Positions 1 to 8,048 are shown, numbered from the stretch's first letter. The stretch: DNA of 32,912 nt from Sandaracinobacteroides sp964394815 (GCA_964394815.1 CAYMZC010000012.1:1-32912); one strand, 5' to 3'. Numbers and translations: made by a program. The notes: generated by a model from the sequence alone, not told the origin.

Positions 1-1
1 C

Positions 2-472
2 ACCCGGGCGCATGTCCTTCAGCTTCACCAGCCATGGCATGCCGCCATTGCGCAGGGCCTTGCCGCTGCCCGCGCCCGGCATGGCCACGCCCTTCTCCTC
101 GACATGCATTCCATGCCGCCGCTTCCCGGGGCTGCCCCGGCGCAACTGGTCCTGGGGGACAGGCATGGCCAGTCGGCCGCGCCACGGCTGGTGGACTGGC
201 TCGACGATGCCTTCCGCGCGCGCGGGCTTAAGGTGGCGCGCAACAGCCCCTATGCCGGTGGCTACACCACCCAGCGGCACGGCCAGCCCGCCACGGGCCA
301 GCATGCGGTGCAGCTGGAATTCGACCGCAGCCTCTACATGGACCCGGTGACGCTGGTGCCGCACGGCGGCTTCTCCGCTCTGGCGGCCATGATCGCCGGG
401 GTAATGGCGTCCCTGCGCGCCGCCCTTCCGCACTTGCTGGATGCCAAAGCCCTGCCGCTGGCAGCGGAATAG
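2..472 (+). CDS. N-formylglutamate amidohydrolase, 5' end outside window
   Basis: The frame is open from the first base and ends in TAG at 472, giving the last 156 residues of a protein whose start lies outside the window. It reads through H-Q-P-W-H, an L-L-L-D-M-H-S-M stretch, L-G-D-R-H-G, an N-S-P-Y-A-G-G-Y-T-T segment and Q-L-E-F-D-R-S-L-Y-M-D. These are family landmarks of N-formylglutamate amidohydrolase (PF05013), which hydrolyses N-formyl-L-glutamate to formate and glutamate, the last step of one histidine degradation route. The family also has members of other amide specificity and no hut genes are visible here, so the exact substrate is inferred. An internal ATG at 104 is not the real start, because clear family sequence lies upstream of it. 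Confidence 0.85.
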   Translation, partial: TRAHVLQLHQPWHAAIAQGLAAARARHGHALLLDMHSMPPLPGAAPAQLVLGDRHGQSAAPRLVDWLDDAFRARGLKVARNSPYAGGYTTQRHGQPATGQHAVQLEFDRSLYMDPVTLVPHGGFSALAAMIAGVMASLRAALPHLLDAKALPLAAE

Positions 473-546
473 CCTCGCTCGCGGCGGAACAGCCTCTCAG
501 CCTTCACGGGGTGGACGCCAGCGCTCATGGCGCTATTCGGTCTGGC

Positions 547-1365
547 ATGAGCTGGATTGATCTTCGTCAGGTATCGGACACCGATTTCGAACTCGACCTC
601 GTGCCGCGCGTCTGTGTCGGCCCGCCCGACCGCCTGTTCATGTTCGGCGGCGTGGGCCTCGGCCTTGGTCTCCAGGCGCTGCAGACCGTCACCGGCCGGC
701 CGCCGGTGTGGGCGACGGCGCAATATGAAAGCTATGCCCGCCCCGGCGAGACCATCCGATTCCGGGTGGACGAACGGGTGCGCGGCAACCAGGTGAGCCA
801 GGCCCGCTGCACTGCGACGGCCGGCGACCGCGAAATCCTGACGGTGATTTCAGCCCTTGGCGCGCGCTCCATGCCCGAACGCGGCCAGTGGACGCTGGCG
901 CCCCGGGCCGCCCCGCCGGACGATTGCCGCCCGCGCGTCCTCAACATGCGCCGTCACCCGGATGACATCCACAGCCGCATCGACTTCCGCATCGCCGTGG
1001 GCGCCATGCAGGGGCCGACCGTGGGCGACGGCGTCGCGCCCGATGGCCATGTGGTGATCTGGGCACGGCCCAACCCGGATGTGCTCGGCCCCGGCCACCC
1101 GATCGACCCGGCCTTCGTCGCGATCGTCGCCGATTATGTGCCCTCGGCCGTCGGCCCGGCGCTGGGCGTGGATGCCGGCGGCAACAGCCTCGACAATTCC
1201 ATCCGCTTCCACCGGATGGTGCAGACCGAATGGCTGCTGTGCGACATCCAGATCCACGGCATCGCCAACGGCTTTGCCCATGGCCGCATGCACATCTTCG
1301 CACAGACGGGCGAGCTGATGGCCACCGCCTCGCAAAGCATCATCCTGCGCCTCTGGAAGGACTGA
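547..1365 (+). CDS. TesB-like acyl-CoA thioesterase family protein
   Basis: 272 residues with the layout of a double hot-dog thioesterase. The N-terminal repeat (about 1-115) has an F-M-F-G-G-V-G-L-G-L segment. The C-terminal repeat (about 145-272) has S-L-D-N-S at 214-218 followed by G-R-M-H-I-F and T-A-S-Q-S-I, as in the TesB family, where an Asp and a Gln from this region are catalytic (here probably D216 and Q263). The expected reaction is hydrolysis of acyl-CoA to free acid and CoA in the cytoplasm; the acyl chain cannot be told. The ATG at 547 was chosen because the family-like sequence starts there. A GTG at 511 in the same frame is possible, and neither has a strong ribosome binding site. 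It stands alone, 74 bases after the amidohydrolase and convergent with the metallopeptidase gene. Confidence 0.78.
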   Translation: MSWIDLRQVSDTDFELDLVPRVCVGPPDRLFMFGGVGLGLGLQALQTVTGRPPVWATAQYESYARPGETIRFRVDERVRGNQVSQARCTATAGDREILTVISALGARSMPERGQWTLAPRAAPPDDCRPRVLNMRRHPDDIHSRIDFRIAVGAMQGPTVGDGVAPDGHVVIWARPNPDVLGPGHPIDPAFVAIVADYVPSAVGPALGVDAGGNSLDNSIRFHRMVQTEWLLCDIQIHGIANGFAHGRMHIFAQTGELMATASQSIILRLWKD

Positions 1366-1411
1366 CGGCCCCGGCCGGCCTGCTTCTGGCCGTCTTTGGC
1401 TGACGCCCCGG

Positions 1412-1456
1412 TCCCTGGCGCCAAAATCCCCGGCGCCTCAGTCCCCGGCGCCTCAG
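1412..1456. repeat. 15-bp tandem repeat spanning a gene's stop codon
   Basis: Two identical 15-base units (TCCCCGGCGCCTCAG, 1427-1441 and 1442-1456) follow a degenerate third copy (TCCCTGGCGCCAAAA, 1412-1426). Read on the minus strand each perfect unit carries an in-frame TGA, and the last one (1455-1453) is the stop of the metallopeptidase gene. The repeat is a multiple of three, so expansion or loss would keep the frame. It fills about half of the space between two convergent genes. Confidence 0.85.
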
Positions 1457-1848
1457 TCGCCGGCATCTGCCTCGATGGCGTCGATGTCCTCGTCCGTCAG
1501 GCCGAAATGATGCCCCACCTCGTGCACCAGCACATGGGTGACGAGATGTTCGAGGCTGTCCTCGCCATGCGCCCATTCATCGAGAAGCGGGCGGCGATAG
1601 AGGAAGATGGTGGGCGGCAGCGCGCCGGTCATGTCCTGCCCCGGATCGCCCACATGATGGCCCCAGTAGAGGCCGAGGATGTCATAGGGGCTTTCCAGCT
1701 CCATCGCGCGCATCACTGTTTCGTCGGGAAAATCCTCCACCCGCAGGATCACATGCGCCATGTGCTGGCGGAAGAGTTCGGGCAGGCGTTCCGCCGCGGC
1801 TTGCGCCAGCCGCTCGATATCGGCGAGTGTGGGGGCGTGAAGGGGCAT
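1453..1848 (-). CDS. small zincin-like metallopeptidase (PF06262 family)
   Basis: 131 residues with H-E-V-G-H-H-F-G-L-T-D at 109-119, the H-E-x-x-H zinc motif with the G-L-x-D continuation typical of the short bacterial PF06262 family of putative neutral zinc metallopeptidases. P-P-T-I-F-L-Y-R-R-P-L-L at about 78-89 is also family-like. No signal peptide is seen, so it is probably cytoplasmic; its substrate is unknown. The ATG at 1848 has an AAGGGG ribosome binding site about 5 bases upstream. A longer reading from 1902 would run into the divergent phhB gene. Only 26 bases separate this start from the phhB start. The last codons lie in a 15-base tandem repeat that supplies the stop. Confidence 0.82.
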   Translation of the reverse strand: MPLHAPTLADIERLAQAAAERLPELFRQHMAHVILRVEDFPDETVMRAMELESPYDILGLYWGHHVGDPGQDMTGALPPTIFLYRRPLLDEWAHGEDSLEHLVTHVLVHEVGHHFGLTDEDIDAIEADAGD

Positions 1849-1874
1849 GCCGCCCCTTAGCGCGGAGACGGAAC

Positions 1875-2162
1875 ATGGTCGAGAAGCTGGATGCAAAGGC
1901 ACGCGCGGCGCTTGGCGCCGAGCTTCCCGAATGGCGCCTTGACGGGGAGCGGCTGCTGCGCAGCTTCCGCTTCCGCGATTTCGTCGAGGCCTTCGGCTTC
2001 ATGAGCCGCGTGGCGCTCCTGGCAGAGCGGGCCGACCATCACCCTGAATGGTCGAACGTCTGGAACAAGGTGGATATCGCACTCACCACCCATGATGCGG
2101 GCGGGCTCAGCCAGCGCGACGTGGCGCTCGCGCGGCAGATTGACGCGATCTGCCCGCAATAG
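1875..2162 (+). CDS. phhB: pterin-4a-carbinolamine dehydratase
   Basis: 95 residues, the usual length for the PCD/DCoH family. H-H-P-E-W at 55-59 followed by N-x-V-x-I-x-L-T-T-H-D and a G-G-L-S-Q-R-D segment are the conserved active-site and dimer regions. The enzyme dehydrates 4a-hydroxytetrahydrobiopterin, recycling the pterin cofactor of aromatic amino acid hydroxylases such as phenylalanine hydroxylase. No hydroxylase gene is in this window, so the physiological partner is not shown. The ATG at 1875 is preceded by GGAGACGG. The gene diverges from the metallopeptidase gene with only 26 bases between start codons, so its promoter must overlap the neighbour's coding region. Confidence 0.9.
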   Translation: MVEKLDAKARAALGAELPEWRLDGERLLRSFRFRDFVEAFGFMSRVALLAERADHHPEWSNVWNKVDIALTTHDAGGLSQRDVALARQIDAICPQ

Positions 2163-2219
2163 CGGCAGTGCGTCGCACCCGTCCTTGGATAGGGTGCCGG
2201 CGCACCAATGTCCCTCCCG

Positions 2220-2239
2220 GGCCGCTGATGACAGCGGCC
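2220..2239 (+). other. 8-bp perfect hairpin in the leader of the fasciclin gene
   Basis: GGCCGCTG (2220-2227) pairs perfectly with CAGCGGCC (2232-2239) across an ATGA tetraloop. It ends about 7 bases before the GGGAG ribosome binding site (2246-2250) of the next gene. No T-run follows, so a simple intrinsic terminator for phhB is unlikely. It may stabilise the leader or affect access to the binding site; function is inferred only from position. Confidence 0.5.
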
Positions 2240-2258
2240 GCATATGGGAGAATGATGG

Positions 2259-2753
2259 ATGAAAGCCCTTTTCACTGCCGCCGCAACAGTCGCGCTGCTT
2301 GCAATGCCTGCGGCTGCTTCGGCCGCGCACCACGGGAAGAAGGACATCGTCGACACGGCCGTTGCCGCCGGCCAGTTCAAAACGCTTGCCGCAGCCCTCA
2401 CGGCTGCCGGGCTGGTCGATACACTGAAGGGTGAAGGCCCCTTCACCGTCTTTGCGCCCACCGATGCCGCTTTCGCAAAACTGCCCGCCGGCACGGTGGA
2501 AAATCTGCTGAAGCCCGAAAACAAGGCGCAGCTGAGCGCGATCCTCACCTATCATGTCGTGCCGGGCAAGGCGCCGGCGTCTGCTGTCACCGGCAAGGTT
2601 TCGGACGTGGCGACCGTGAACGGCGCGATGCTGAAGATCGACGGCACCAACGGCGTGAAGGTGAATGACGCCAGCGTGACCGCAGCCGACGTCATGGCTT
2701 CGAACGGCGTGATCCATGTGGTGGACACGGTGCTGCTGCCGCCCGCGAAATAA
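2259..2753 (+). CDS. secreted fasciclin (FAS1) domain protein
   Basis: 164 residues. Residues 1-23 form a clear Sec signal peptide (short positive start, hydrophobic core, A-A-S-A-A end). The rest is a single FAS1 domain: an N-terminal D-T-A-V-A-A-G-Q-F-K-T-L segment, F-T-V-F-A-P-T-D-A-A-F (H1 box) near residues 67-77, the Y-H-V-V-P-G segment near 98-103, and a C-terminal N-G-V-I-H-V-V-D-T-V-L-L-P (H2 box). Such proteins are periplasmic or extracellular and are linked to adhesion; a specific ligand cannot be inferred. The ATG at 2259 has GGGAG 8 bases upstream. It ends just before a strong hairpin terminator shared with the convergent dehydrogenase gene. Confidence 0.9.
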   Translation: MKALFTAAATVALLAMPAAASAAHHGKKDIVDTAVAAGQFKTLAAALTAAGLVDTLKGEGPFTVFAPTDAAFAKLPAGTVENLLKPENKAQLSAILTYHVVPGKAPASAVTGKVSDVATVNGAMLKIDGTNGVKVNDASVTAADVMASNGVIHVVDTVLLPPAK

Positions 2754-2775
2754 CGGGGCAGGCGAAACGAAAAAA

Positions 2776-2804
2776 GGGGCGGCGGACCATCGGCCCGCCG
2801 CCCC
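2776..2804. terminator. bidirectional intrinsic terminator
   Basis: GGGGCGGCGG (2776-2785) pairs perfectly with CCGCCGCCCC (2795-2804) over a 9-base loop. On the plus strand it is followed by CTTTCTTT, and on the minus strand by a T6 run (complement of the A-run ending at 2775) and then CGTTTCG. It lies between the convergent fasciclin and SDR genes and can end transcripts from both sides. Confidence 0.9.
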
Positions 2805-2828
2805 CTTTCTTTCAGCCGTGGCTGCCGA

Positions 2829-3611
2829 TCAGCGCGGCGCCATACGGATGGAACCGTCGAGGCGCACGTCCTCGCCGTTGAAGTAGCTGTTCCGGCACAT
2901 TTCGAGCGCGAGGCTCGCATATTCTTCCGGATTGCCGAGACGCTTCGGGAACGGAACCTGGGCGCCCAGCGCGTCCTTCACATTCTGCGGCGCGGCAGCA
3001 AGGAGCGGCGTGTTGAAGATGCCCGGCAGGATGGTGTTGACGCGGATGCCTTCGCTGGAAAGGTCACGCGCGATCGGCAGGGTCATGCCGACAACGCCGC
3101 CCTTCGAAGCGGAATAGGCGGCCTGGCCGATCTGGCCGTCTTCGGCGGCCACCGAGGCGGTGTTGATGATCACGCCGCGCTCGCCATATTCATTCAGCGG
3201 ATCAAGCGACATCATGCCGGCGGCCGACTTCGCGATGCAGCGGAAGGTGCCGACGAGGTTGATCTGGATGATCATGTTGAAGGCATCGAGCGGGAAATGC
3301 TTGATGCCGCCCGTCGCCTTGTCGCGGCTGGCGGTCTTGATGGCGTTGCCGGTGCCGGCGCAGTTCACCAGGATGCGCTCCTGGCCGATGGCGGCACGGG
3401 CCTTGGCGAAGCCGGCGTCGACCGAGGCTTCGTCCGTGACGTTCACCTGGCAGAAGACACCGCCGAGTTCGGCGGCCAGGGCTTCACCCTTTTCGGCGTT
3501 CAGGTCGAACAGGGCGACCTTGACGCCTTCCTTGGCAAGCGCGCGCGCAGTGGCGGCGCCAAGCCCGGATGCGCCCCCGGTGATGACAGCGGAAAGACCT
3601 TTGAGTTCCAT
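2829..3611 (-). CDS. SDR dehydrogenase, HSD10 / 3-hydroxyacyl-CoA dehydrogenase type 2-like
   Basis: 260 residues of the short-chain dehydrogenase fold. T-G-G-A-S-G-L-G at 11-18 binds the nucleotide, D36 at the end of the second strand favours NAD(H), N-C-A-G lies at 83-86, and the catalytic set is S153, Y166, K170 with N118. G-V-I-I-N-T-A-S-V-A-A, Q-A-A-Y-S-A-S-K-G-G and R-L-D-G-S-I-R-M closely follow the human HSD17B10 pattern as I recall it, so the likely reaction is NAD-dependent oxidation of (2-methyl-)3-hydroxyacyl-CoA in beta-oxidation or isoleucine breakdown. The ATG at 3611 has GGGAG at good spacing; upstream in-frame codons look non-coding. The 100-base gap upstream should hold its promoter, but I see no clear -35/-10 pair there. 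Confidence 0.87.
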   Translation of the reverse strand: MELKGLSAVITGGASGLGAATARALAKEGVKVALFDLNAEKGEALAAELGGVFCQVNVTDEASVDAGFAKARAAIGQERILVNCAGTGNAIKTASRDKATGGIKHFPLDAFNMIIQINLVGTFRCIAKSAAGMMSLDPLNEYGERGVIINTASVAAEDGQIGQAAYSASKGGVVGMTLPIARDLSSEGIRVNTILPGIFNTPLLAAAPQNVKDALGAQVPFPKRLGNPEEYASLALEMCRNSYFNGEDVRLDGSIRMAPR

Positions 3612-3711
3612 AGACGAACACTCCCGTTTGGCGGTTGGTTTGCGCTTTGCCTTACGCCGGTCCGGCGGAAGTCTCATCCACAAATCAGGGAGGTTTTCAC
3701 CCTTTCGGCCC

Positions 3712-4575
3712 TTATTTCCGGGCCAGCGCCCGTTCCCTCAGGGCAAGCGCGATGCTGGACGCAAGGATGATCGCGCCGCCCAGAAGCGTCAGCAGGTCGT
3801 AACGCTCCCCGAAAAGGAGGATGCCGGCTGTCGTGATGATGCCGAAGCGCACGAAATCATAGGGCAGGACAGCACTGGCATCGGCAAGCGCGAAGGCGCG
3901 GGAAAGCGCCAACTGCCCGGCAGCGGCGCAGGCGCCCAGCGAGACGAGGATCGGCCACAGATTGGCGGACGGCCAGCTCCAGAAGGGAATCGCAAGGATC
4001 ATCGACACGGGCGTCGTCAGGATGAAGCTCCAGGCGGTGACGGCGCGCACATCGTCAACGCCGGTCAGGGCCTTGATGGCGATATAGGAATAGGCGGTGG
4101 CCAGCGCCGAAACCAGCGCCGCCCACAGGCCAGGCGACATGTCCGTCGCCCCCGGTCGCAGCACGAGCAGCATGCCGGCAAAGCCCACCGCCAGCGCCGC
4201 CCCGCGGATCCAGCGGATGCGCTCGCCCAGGAACAGGGCGGCGGCAACCGTCGCGAAAAGCGGCGCCGTATAGTTGATGGAAAGCACATTGGCGAGCGGC
4301 GCGTTGGCAACGGCATAGAAGGTGGCAAAGGTGGCAACCACCCCCGATGTCGCGCGCCGCACATGGCCGGGCAGCCGCTCCATCTTCAGCAGGCCGGGCG
4401 TCATCAGCAGCATCGGCATGAGCCACAGAAGCCCGATGAAATTGCGCCATACGACGATGGCGAAGGGGTGCAGTTCCTCGGAGGCGAGGCGGATCATCAC
4501 CCACAGCCCGGAAAAGGCGACGCAGCCAAGCACCATCCACAGCACAGCCCGGACATGTGCCGGAAGAAGGGGCAT
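3712..4575 (-). CDS. DMT-family (EamA) transporter
   Basis: 287 residues, mostly hydrophobic, forming about ten membrane segments in two EamA-like halves. The first half includes F-S-G-L-W-V-M-I-R and W-R-N-F-I-G and the hallmark Y-T-A-P-L-F-A-T-V, followed by F-L-G-E-R-I-R-W; the second half has the matching A-V-L-P-Y-D-F-V-R-F and L-L-F-G-E-R. This inner-membrane drug/metabolite superfamily exports or imports small metabolites; the substrate cannot be predicted. The ATG at 4575 lies 17 bases after the purH stop, so the two are probably co-transcribed. A longer in-frame reading to 4830 only overlaps purH and is rejected. Confidence 0.85.
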   Translation of the reverse strand: MPLLPAHVRAVLWMVLGCVAFSGLWVMIRLASEELHPFAIVVWRNFIGLLWLMPMLLMTPGLLKMERLPGHVRRATSGVVATFATFYAVANAPLANVLSINYTAPLFATVAAALFLGERIRWIRGAALAVGFAGMLLVLRPGATDMSPGLWAALVSALATAYSYIAIKALTGVDDVRAVTAWSFILTTPVSMILAIPFWSWPSANLWPILVSLGACAAAGQLALSRAFALADASAVLPYDFVRFGIITTAGILLFGERYDLLTLLGGAIILASSIALALRERALARK

Positions 4576-4592
4576 GGCCGCGCGCCGCCCTG

Positions 4593-6167
4593 TCAGTGGT
4601 TGAAGTGCCGCAGGCCGGTGAAGGCCATGGCAAGGCCGCGCTCGTCGGCGGCGGCGATCACCTCGGCATCGCGCATCGAGCCGCCGGGCTGGATGACGGC
4701 GGTGGCGCCGGCATCGGCTGCTGCCAGAAGGCCATCGGCAAAGGGGAAGAAGGCATCGGAGGCAACGGCGCTGCCGATGGTGCGCGGCTCCGCCCAGCCG
4801 GCGGTTGCGGCGGCGTCGCGCGCCTTCCATGCCGCGATCCGGGCGCTGTCCAGCCGGCTCATCTGGCCGGCGCCGATACCGGCCGTCGCGCCATCCCTGG
4901 CATAGACGATGGCATTGGATTTCACATGCTTGGCCACTGTCCAGGCAAAGGCCATGTCGGCCAGTTCGCGGGGCGTGGGCTGGCGCTTCGTCACGATCTT
5001 CAGCTCGCCCATCAGCTGATTGTCCCGCGACTGGACGAGGAACCCGCCGGAAACGCTGCGCAGCACCAGCCCCGGCCGTGCCGGATCGGGCAGCGGCGCG
5101 ATCAGCAGCCGCAGGTTGGGCTTCTTCGCCACCACGGCCCTTGCCGCTTCGTCCGCCCCGGGGGCGATGATCACCTCGGTGAACAGCTCGGTGATGATCT
5201 TCGCCGTTTCGGCGTCAAGCGGGCGGTTGAGCGCGATGATGCCGCCAAAGGCCGAGACAGGGTCGCAGGCCTTGGCTGCCAGATAGGCATCGGCCAGCGT
5301 CGCGGCACTGGCCACGCCGCAGGGGTTGGCATGCTTGATGATGGCGACTGTCGGGTCGGAATCGCGGAATTCGGCGATGAGGTTCAGCGCGCCATCGGCA
5401 TCGCCGATGTTGTTGAACGACAGGGCCTTGCCCTGCACCAGTTCCGCACCGGCAATGCCCTGCGCAAGGCCGGGCGCGGCATAGAGCGCGGCCGACTGGT
5501 GCGGATTCTCGCCATAACGCAATTCCTGCACCCGGCGGGCAACCATCGGCAGCCGCTCAGGGAAGGCTTCGCCCTGGTCGGCATGGGCGAACCAGCCGGC
5601 GATGGCGCTGTCATAGCCTGCCGTGGTCTGGAAGGCCTTGGCGGCCAGCCGGCGGCGGGTGGCCAGCGAAAGCCCGCCGTCCGCCAGTTCGGCGGCAAGG
5701 GCTGCATAATCGGCGGCATCCGTCACACAGGCGACGAAGGCGTGGTTCTTCGCGGCCGAGCGCACCATCGCCGGGCCGCCGATGTCGATGTTCTCGATGA
5801 TATCCTCGCGCGGCGCGCCCTTCGCGACCGTCGCCTCGAAGGGGTAGAGGTTGATCACCACCATGTCGATCGGCGCGATGCCATGATCGCGGGCAGACGC
5901 CTGGTGCGCGGCATCGTCGCGCAGCGCCAGCAGCCCGCCATGCACCTTGGGGTGCAGCGTCTTGAGGCGGCCGTCCATCATTTCGGGAAAGCCGGTGTGA
6001 TCCGACACGTCGATGACGGAAAGCCCGGCATCGCGAAGCGCCCTGGCCGTGCCCCCCGTCGAAAGCAGCTCGGCCCCATGGGCTGCAAGCGCGGTGGCGA
6101 ATTCGACGAGGCCCGTCTTGTCGGAAACGGACAGCAGGGCGCGGCGGATGGGAAGACGATCGCTCAT
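4593..6167 (-). CDS. purH: bifunctional AICAR transformylase / IMP cyclohydrolase
   Basis: 524 residues, normal for PurH. The N-terminal MGS-like IMP cyclohydrolase domain (about 1-195) carries S-V-S-D-K-T-G at 13-19, S-T-G-G-T at 36-40, G-R-L-K-T-L-H-P-K-V-H-G-G at 66-78 and N-L-Y-P-F at 106-110. The C-terminal transformylase domain has Y-G-E-N-P-H-Q at 218-224, the catalytic K-H-A-N-P-C-G at 278-284 and a G-L-R-H-F end. It formylates AICAR with 10-formyl-THF and closes the ring to IMP, the last two steps of purine synthesis. The ATG at 6167 is clear. It lies downstream of the heparinase-like gene on the same strand with an 88-base gap, and is followed closely by the EamA transporter gene. 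Confidence 0.97.
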   Translation of the reverse strand: MSDRLPIRRALLSVSDKTGLVEFATALAAHGAELLSTGGTARALRDAGLSVIDVSDHTGFPEMMDGRLKTLHPKVHGGLLALRDDAAHQASARDHGIAPIDMVVINLYPFEATVAKGAPREDIIENIDIGGPAMVRSAAKNHAFVACVTDAADYAALAAELADGGLSLATRRRLAAKAFQTTAGYDSAIAGWFAHADQGEAFPERLPMVARRVQELRYGENPHQSAALYAAPGLAQGIAGAELVQGKALSFNNIGDADGALNLIAEFRDSDPTVAIIKHANPCGVASAATLADAYLAAKACDPVSAFGGIIALNRPLDAETAKIITELFTEVIIAPGADEAARAVVAKKPNLRLLIAPLPDPARPGLVLRSVSGGFLVQSRDNQLMGELKIVTKRQPTPRELADMAFAWTVAKHVKSNAIVYARDGATAGIGAGQMSRLDSARIAAWKARDAAATAGWAEPRTIGSAVASDAFFPFADGLLAAADAGATAVIQPGGSMRDAEVIAAADERGLAMAFTGLRHFNH

Positions 6168-6255
6168 GAACTACGAACCTTGCAAGCCATGGATTGGGGA
6201 GGAATATGCAGGGCGGTGCCCCAGCCAGCCGGACAAGGCAAGCCCCGAGGGCGCT

Positions 6256-8046
6256 TCAGCCGAGGCGTGCCTGACGCTTCAGGCTCCAGCCGACATCGGC
6301 GTCCTGGCCCGGCTGCACCAGAGTCGTCAGCAGGATCTGCTGCACTTCGCGGCTGTCCCCCTCGGCCGAGATGAAAAGGCTCGGCTCGATGGACACCAGC
6401 CCCGGCCCGCTGTTGAAGCGGGCCCGGAAGGCCCAGGCGAGAGCCGGCTGGCGGCGGCTGCCGGCAAGGCGGATGAGCGCGCCCTTCCCGTCCTCGGTGA
6501 TGGCGGCCTCGGCTTCCGGGCCGAGGTGAAAGCGGATGGCGACCGCAAGCGGCTCTGCCCGGCGGTTCAACGGAAAACTGCCCGCCAGGTTGCCCGGCAG
6601 GCCGGAGCGCACGCGCAGCAGCCTGTCCTCCCCGCGCAGGTCATCGCCATCGGGCGAAAGCCACAGGCTGCGGCGATGATCATAGCCGAAGCGGCGACGC
6701 CAGCCGTCATGGCTTGCCTCCAACCACTGGCCTTCGGCTGAGGATCGCGGCTCCGCCAGCACTTCCTCCACGCCGCCCATGCGGCGCGGGCTGCCATCCT
6801 TCAGCCGGCTGGAGTTGGTGTCGGCGAGCACCAGCGTGGAATGGCCGGCGGTGGACCTGAGGCCCATGACCAGCTCGGGCGGATAGCCGCGCGGGCCCAT
6901 GGCCCCGCGCTCGCCGCCGCAGTTCACCACGATCAGCCGTTCCCCATCGCTCATGGTGAAGGACAGCGTCGATGCATGGGCCGTGGTGCTGAGGCGGGCA
7001 GGCGGCGGCAGGCCGGCATCGACGATGATGCGCACATCGCCCGCCACCAGCCGCTGGAAGCCCGAAAGCCGGCCCGGCGGATCGCGGCTGACCGATGCCC
7101 CCAGCCGCGCCATCTGTGCCGGCGTCGGCTGGCCGCCATGCCAGGGGGCGGGCAGCCCGTCGCCCATGGCGATGGCCGAAAGCGCACGGACAAGGGCCTG
7201 GCGCCTGCCGGCAAGGGCCTGAGGAAGCGGCTGGCCGCAGGCGGCGTAGAAGGATTCGATGACAAGGATGAGATCGCCCAGCCGGGCGAGATCGAGCGGG
7301 CAGCGGCTGATGGCCGACCCATCCGGGTTAATGAGCGCGTCGAGCGCGCCCTCGAACTGCGGCAGGATTGCTGCCGTCTTGTCCTCATTGCCCGGCAGGA
7401 TGAGCGACGCGCCCAGAAGCCCGGCGAAGGCTTCGGCGCAACCGATGCCCGGCTGCATGCGCGGGGCCGCGCGCATCAGGTGGCGCGCCCAGCGGGCAAT
7501 GCCGTTGAGGACGGCCGAGCGGTGGATGTGATCCGTGCCCGGCATCACCAGCGGGGCATGAAGGATCGCCATGAGGATTCGCCGGCCGGTGGCGTCGGGC
7601 GCCCAGGCCTGTTCGTCATAATCGTGGAAACGCGCGAGCCAGCGCCGGGCCAGCGCTTCCGCCCGCGCCACCTCGGCGGCGGAAAGCGGGCCGGCAGCCG
7701 CGAGATCGCGCAGCCAGCCCCAGCCATGCACCCAGTCCCGCCATGTGGCAGGCGCATCGGGCGCATCGAGCCTTGCGTCGGCCATGCCCTGACCATGACC
7801 GTCGCGGAACAGACGGCCCCCCTTCAGCCGCTGCCCGGTTGCGGCATCGCCCGGAATCGGATCCGCCGGCACGGCCCGCAGCTTCAGCGGGAAGCGCCCC
7901 TTCAGGCGCGCCTTGTGAAAGGGCGAGGAATAGGCGAGCCGGTCGATCCGCTCCGACAGGCGTTCGGCAAGCGACGGCCCGCGGTCCCCGAGCTGCCGTT
8001 TGTGGTGAAGGGCGTCGGGATCGGCGGGATCGGCGTCGTCGGCCAT
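6256..8046 (-). CDS. heparinase II/III family protein
   Basis: 596 residues. The N-terminal part (about 1-320) is an alpha-helical toroid-like region with W-R-D-W-V-H-G-W-G-W-L-R-D-L and repeated helices. The C-terminal half (about 340-596) is a beta-rich region of the PF07940 type with a V-V-N-C-G-G segment, a G-H-S-T-L-V-L-A-D-T-N-S-S-R segment and R-R-F-G-Y-D-H-R-R-S-L. Characterised relatives are polysaccharide lyases, but this branch lacks an evident signal peptide, so a cytoplasmic or cell-wall-related substrate is as likely as heparin-like ones. The ATG at 8046 lies 2 bases after the rpe stop, so the pair is co-transcribed; the in-frame extension to 8166 only overlaps rpe. I recall this gene next to rpe and purH in sphingomonads. 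Confidence 0.85.
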   Translation of the reverse strand: MADDADPADPDALHHKRQLGDRGPSLAERLSERIDRLAYSSPFHKARLKGRFPLKLRAVPADPIPGDAATGQRLKGGRLFRDGHGQGMADARLDAPDAPATWRDWVHGWGWLRDLAAAGPLSAAEVARAEALARRWLARFHDYDEQAWAPDATGRRILMAILHAPLVMPGTDHIHRSAVLNGIARWARHLMRAAPRMQPGIGCAEAFAGLLGASLILPGNEDKTAAILPQFEGALDALINPDGSAISRCPLDLARLGDLILVIESFYAACGQPLPQALAGRRQALVRALSAIAMGDGLPAPWHGGQPTPAQMARLGASVSRDPPGRLSGFQRLVAGDVRIIVDAGLPPPARLSTTAHASTLSFTMSDGERLIVVNCGGERGAMGPRGYPPELVMGLRSTAGHSTLVLADTNSSRLKDGSPRRMGGVEEVLAEPRSSAEGQWLEASHDGWRRRFGYDHRRSLWLSPDGDDLRGEDRLLRVRSGLPGNLAGSFPLNRRAEPLAVAIRFHLGPEAEAAITEDGKGALIRLAGSRRQPALAWAFRARFNSGPGLVSIEPSLFISAEGDSREVQQILLTTLVQPGQDADVGWSLKRQARLG

Positions 8047-8048
8047 GA

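Noticed and set aside
1427..1456. In-frame TGA codons of the metallopeptidase gene as possible recoding (selenocysteine or read-through)
   Set aside because: The TGAs are part of a short DNA repeat, there is no stem-loop suited to selenocysteine insertion, and the family normally ends near this point.
6168..6255. Search for a purine-type riboswitch or PurR-like operator before purH
   Set aside because: I saw no recognisable riboswitch core or palindromic operator in this 88-base gap, only a small GGGC/GCCC stem.
3160..6374. Very long plus-strand open frames (581 and 605 residues) over the SDR, transporter and purH region
   Set aside because: They are antisense to well-identified genes, rich in Arg, Gly, His and Gln, and show no family motif; long shadow frames are normal in DNA of this GC content.
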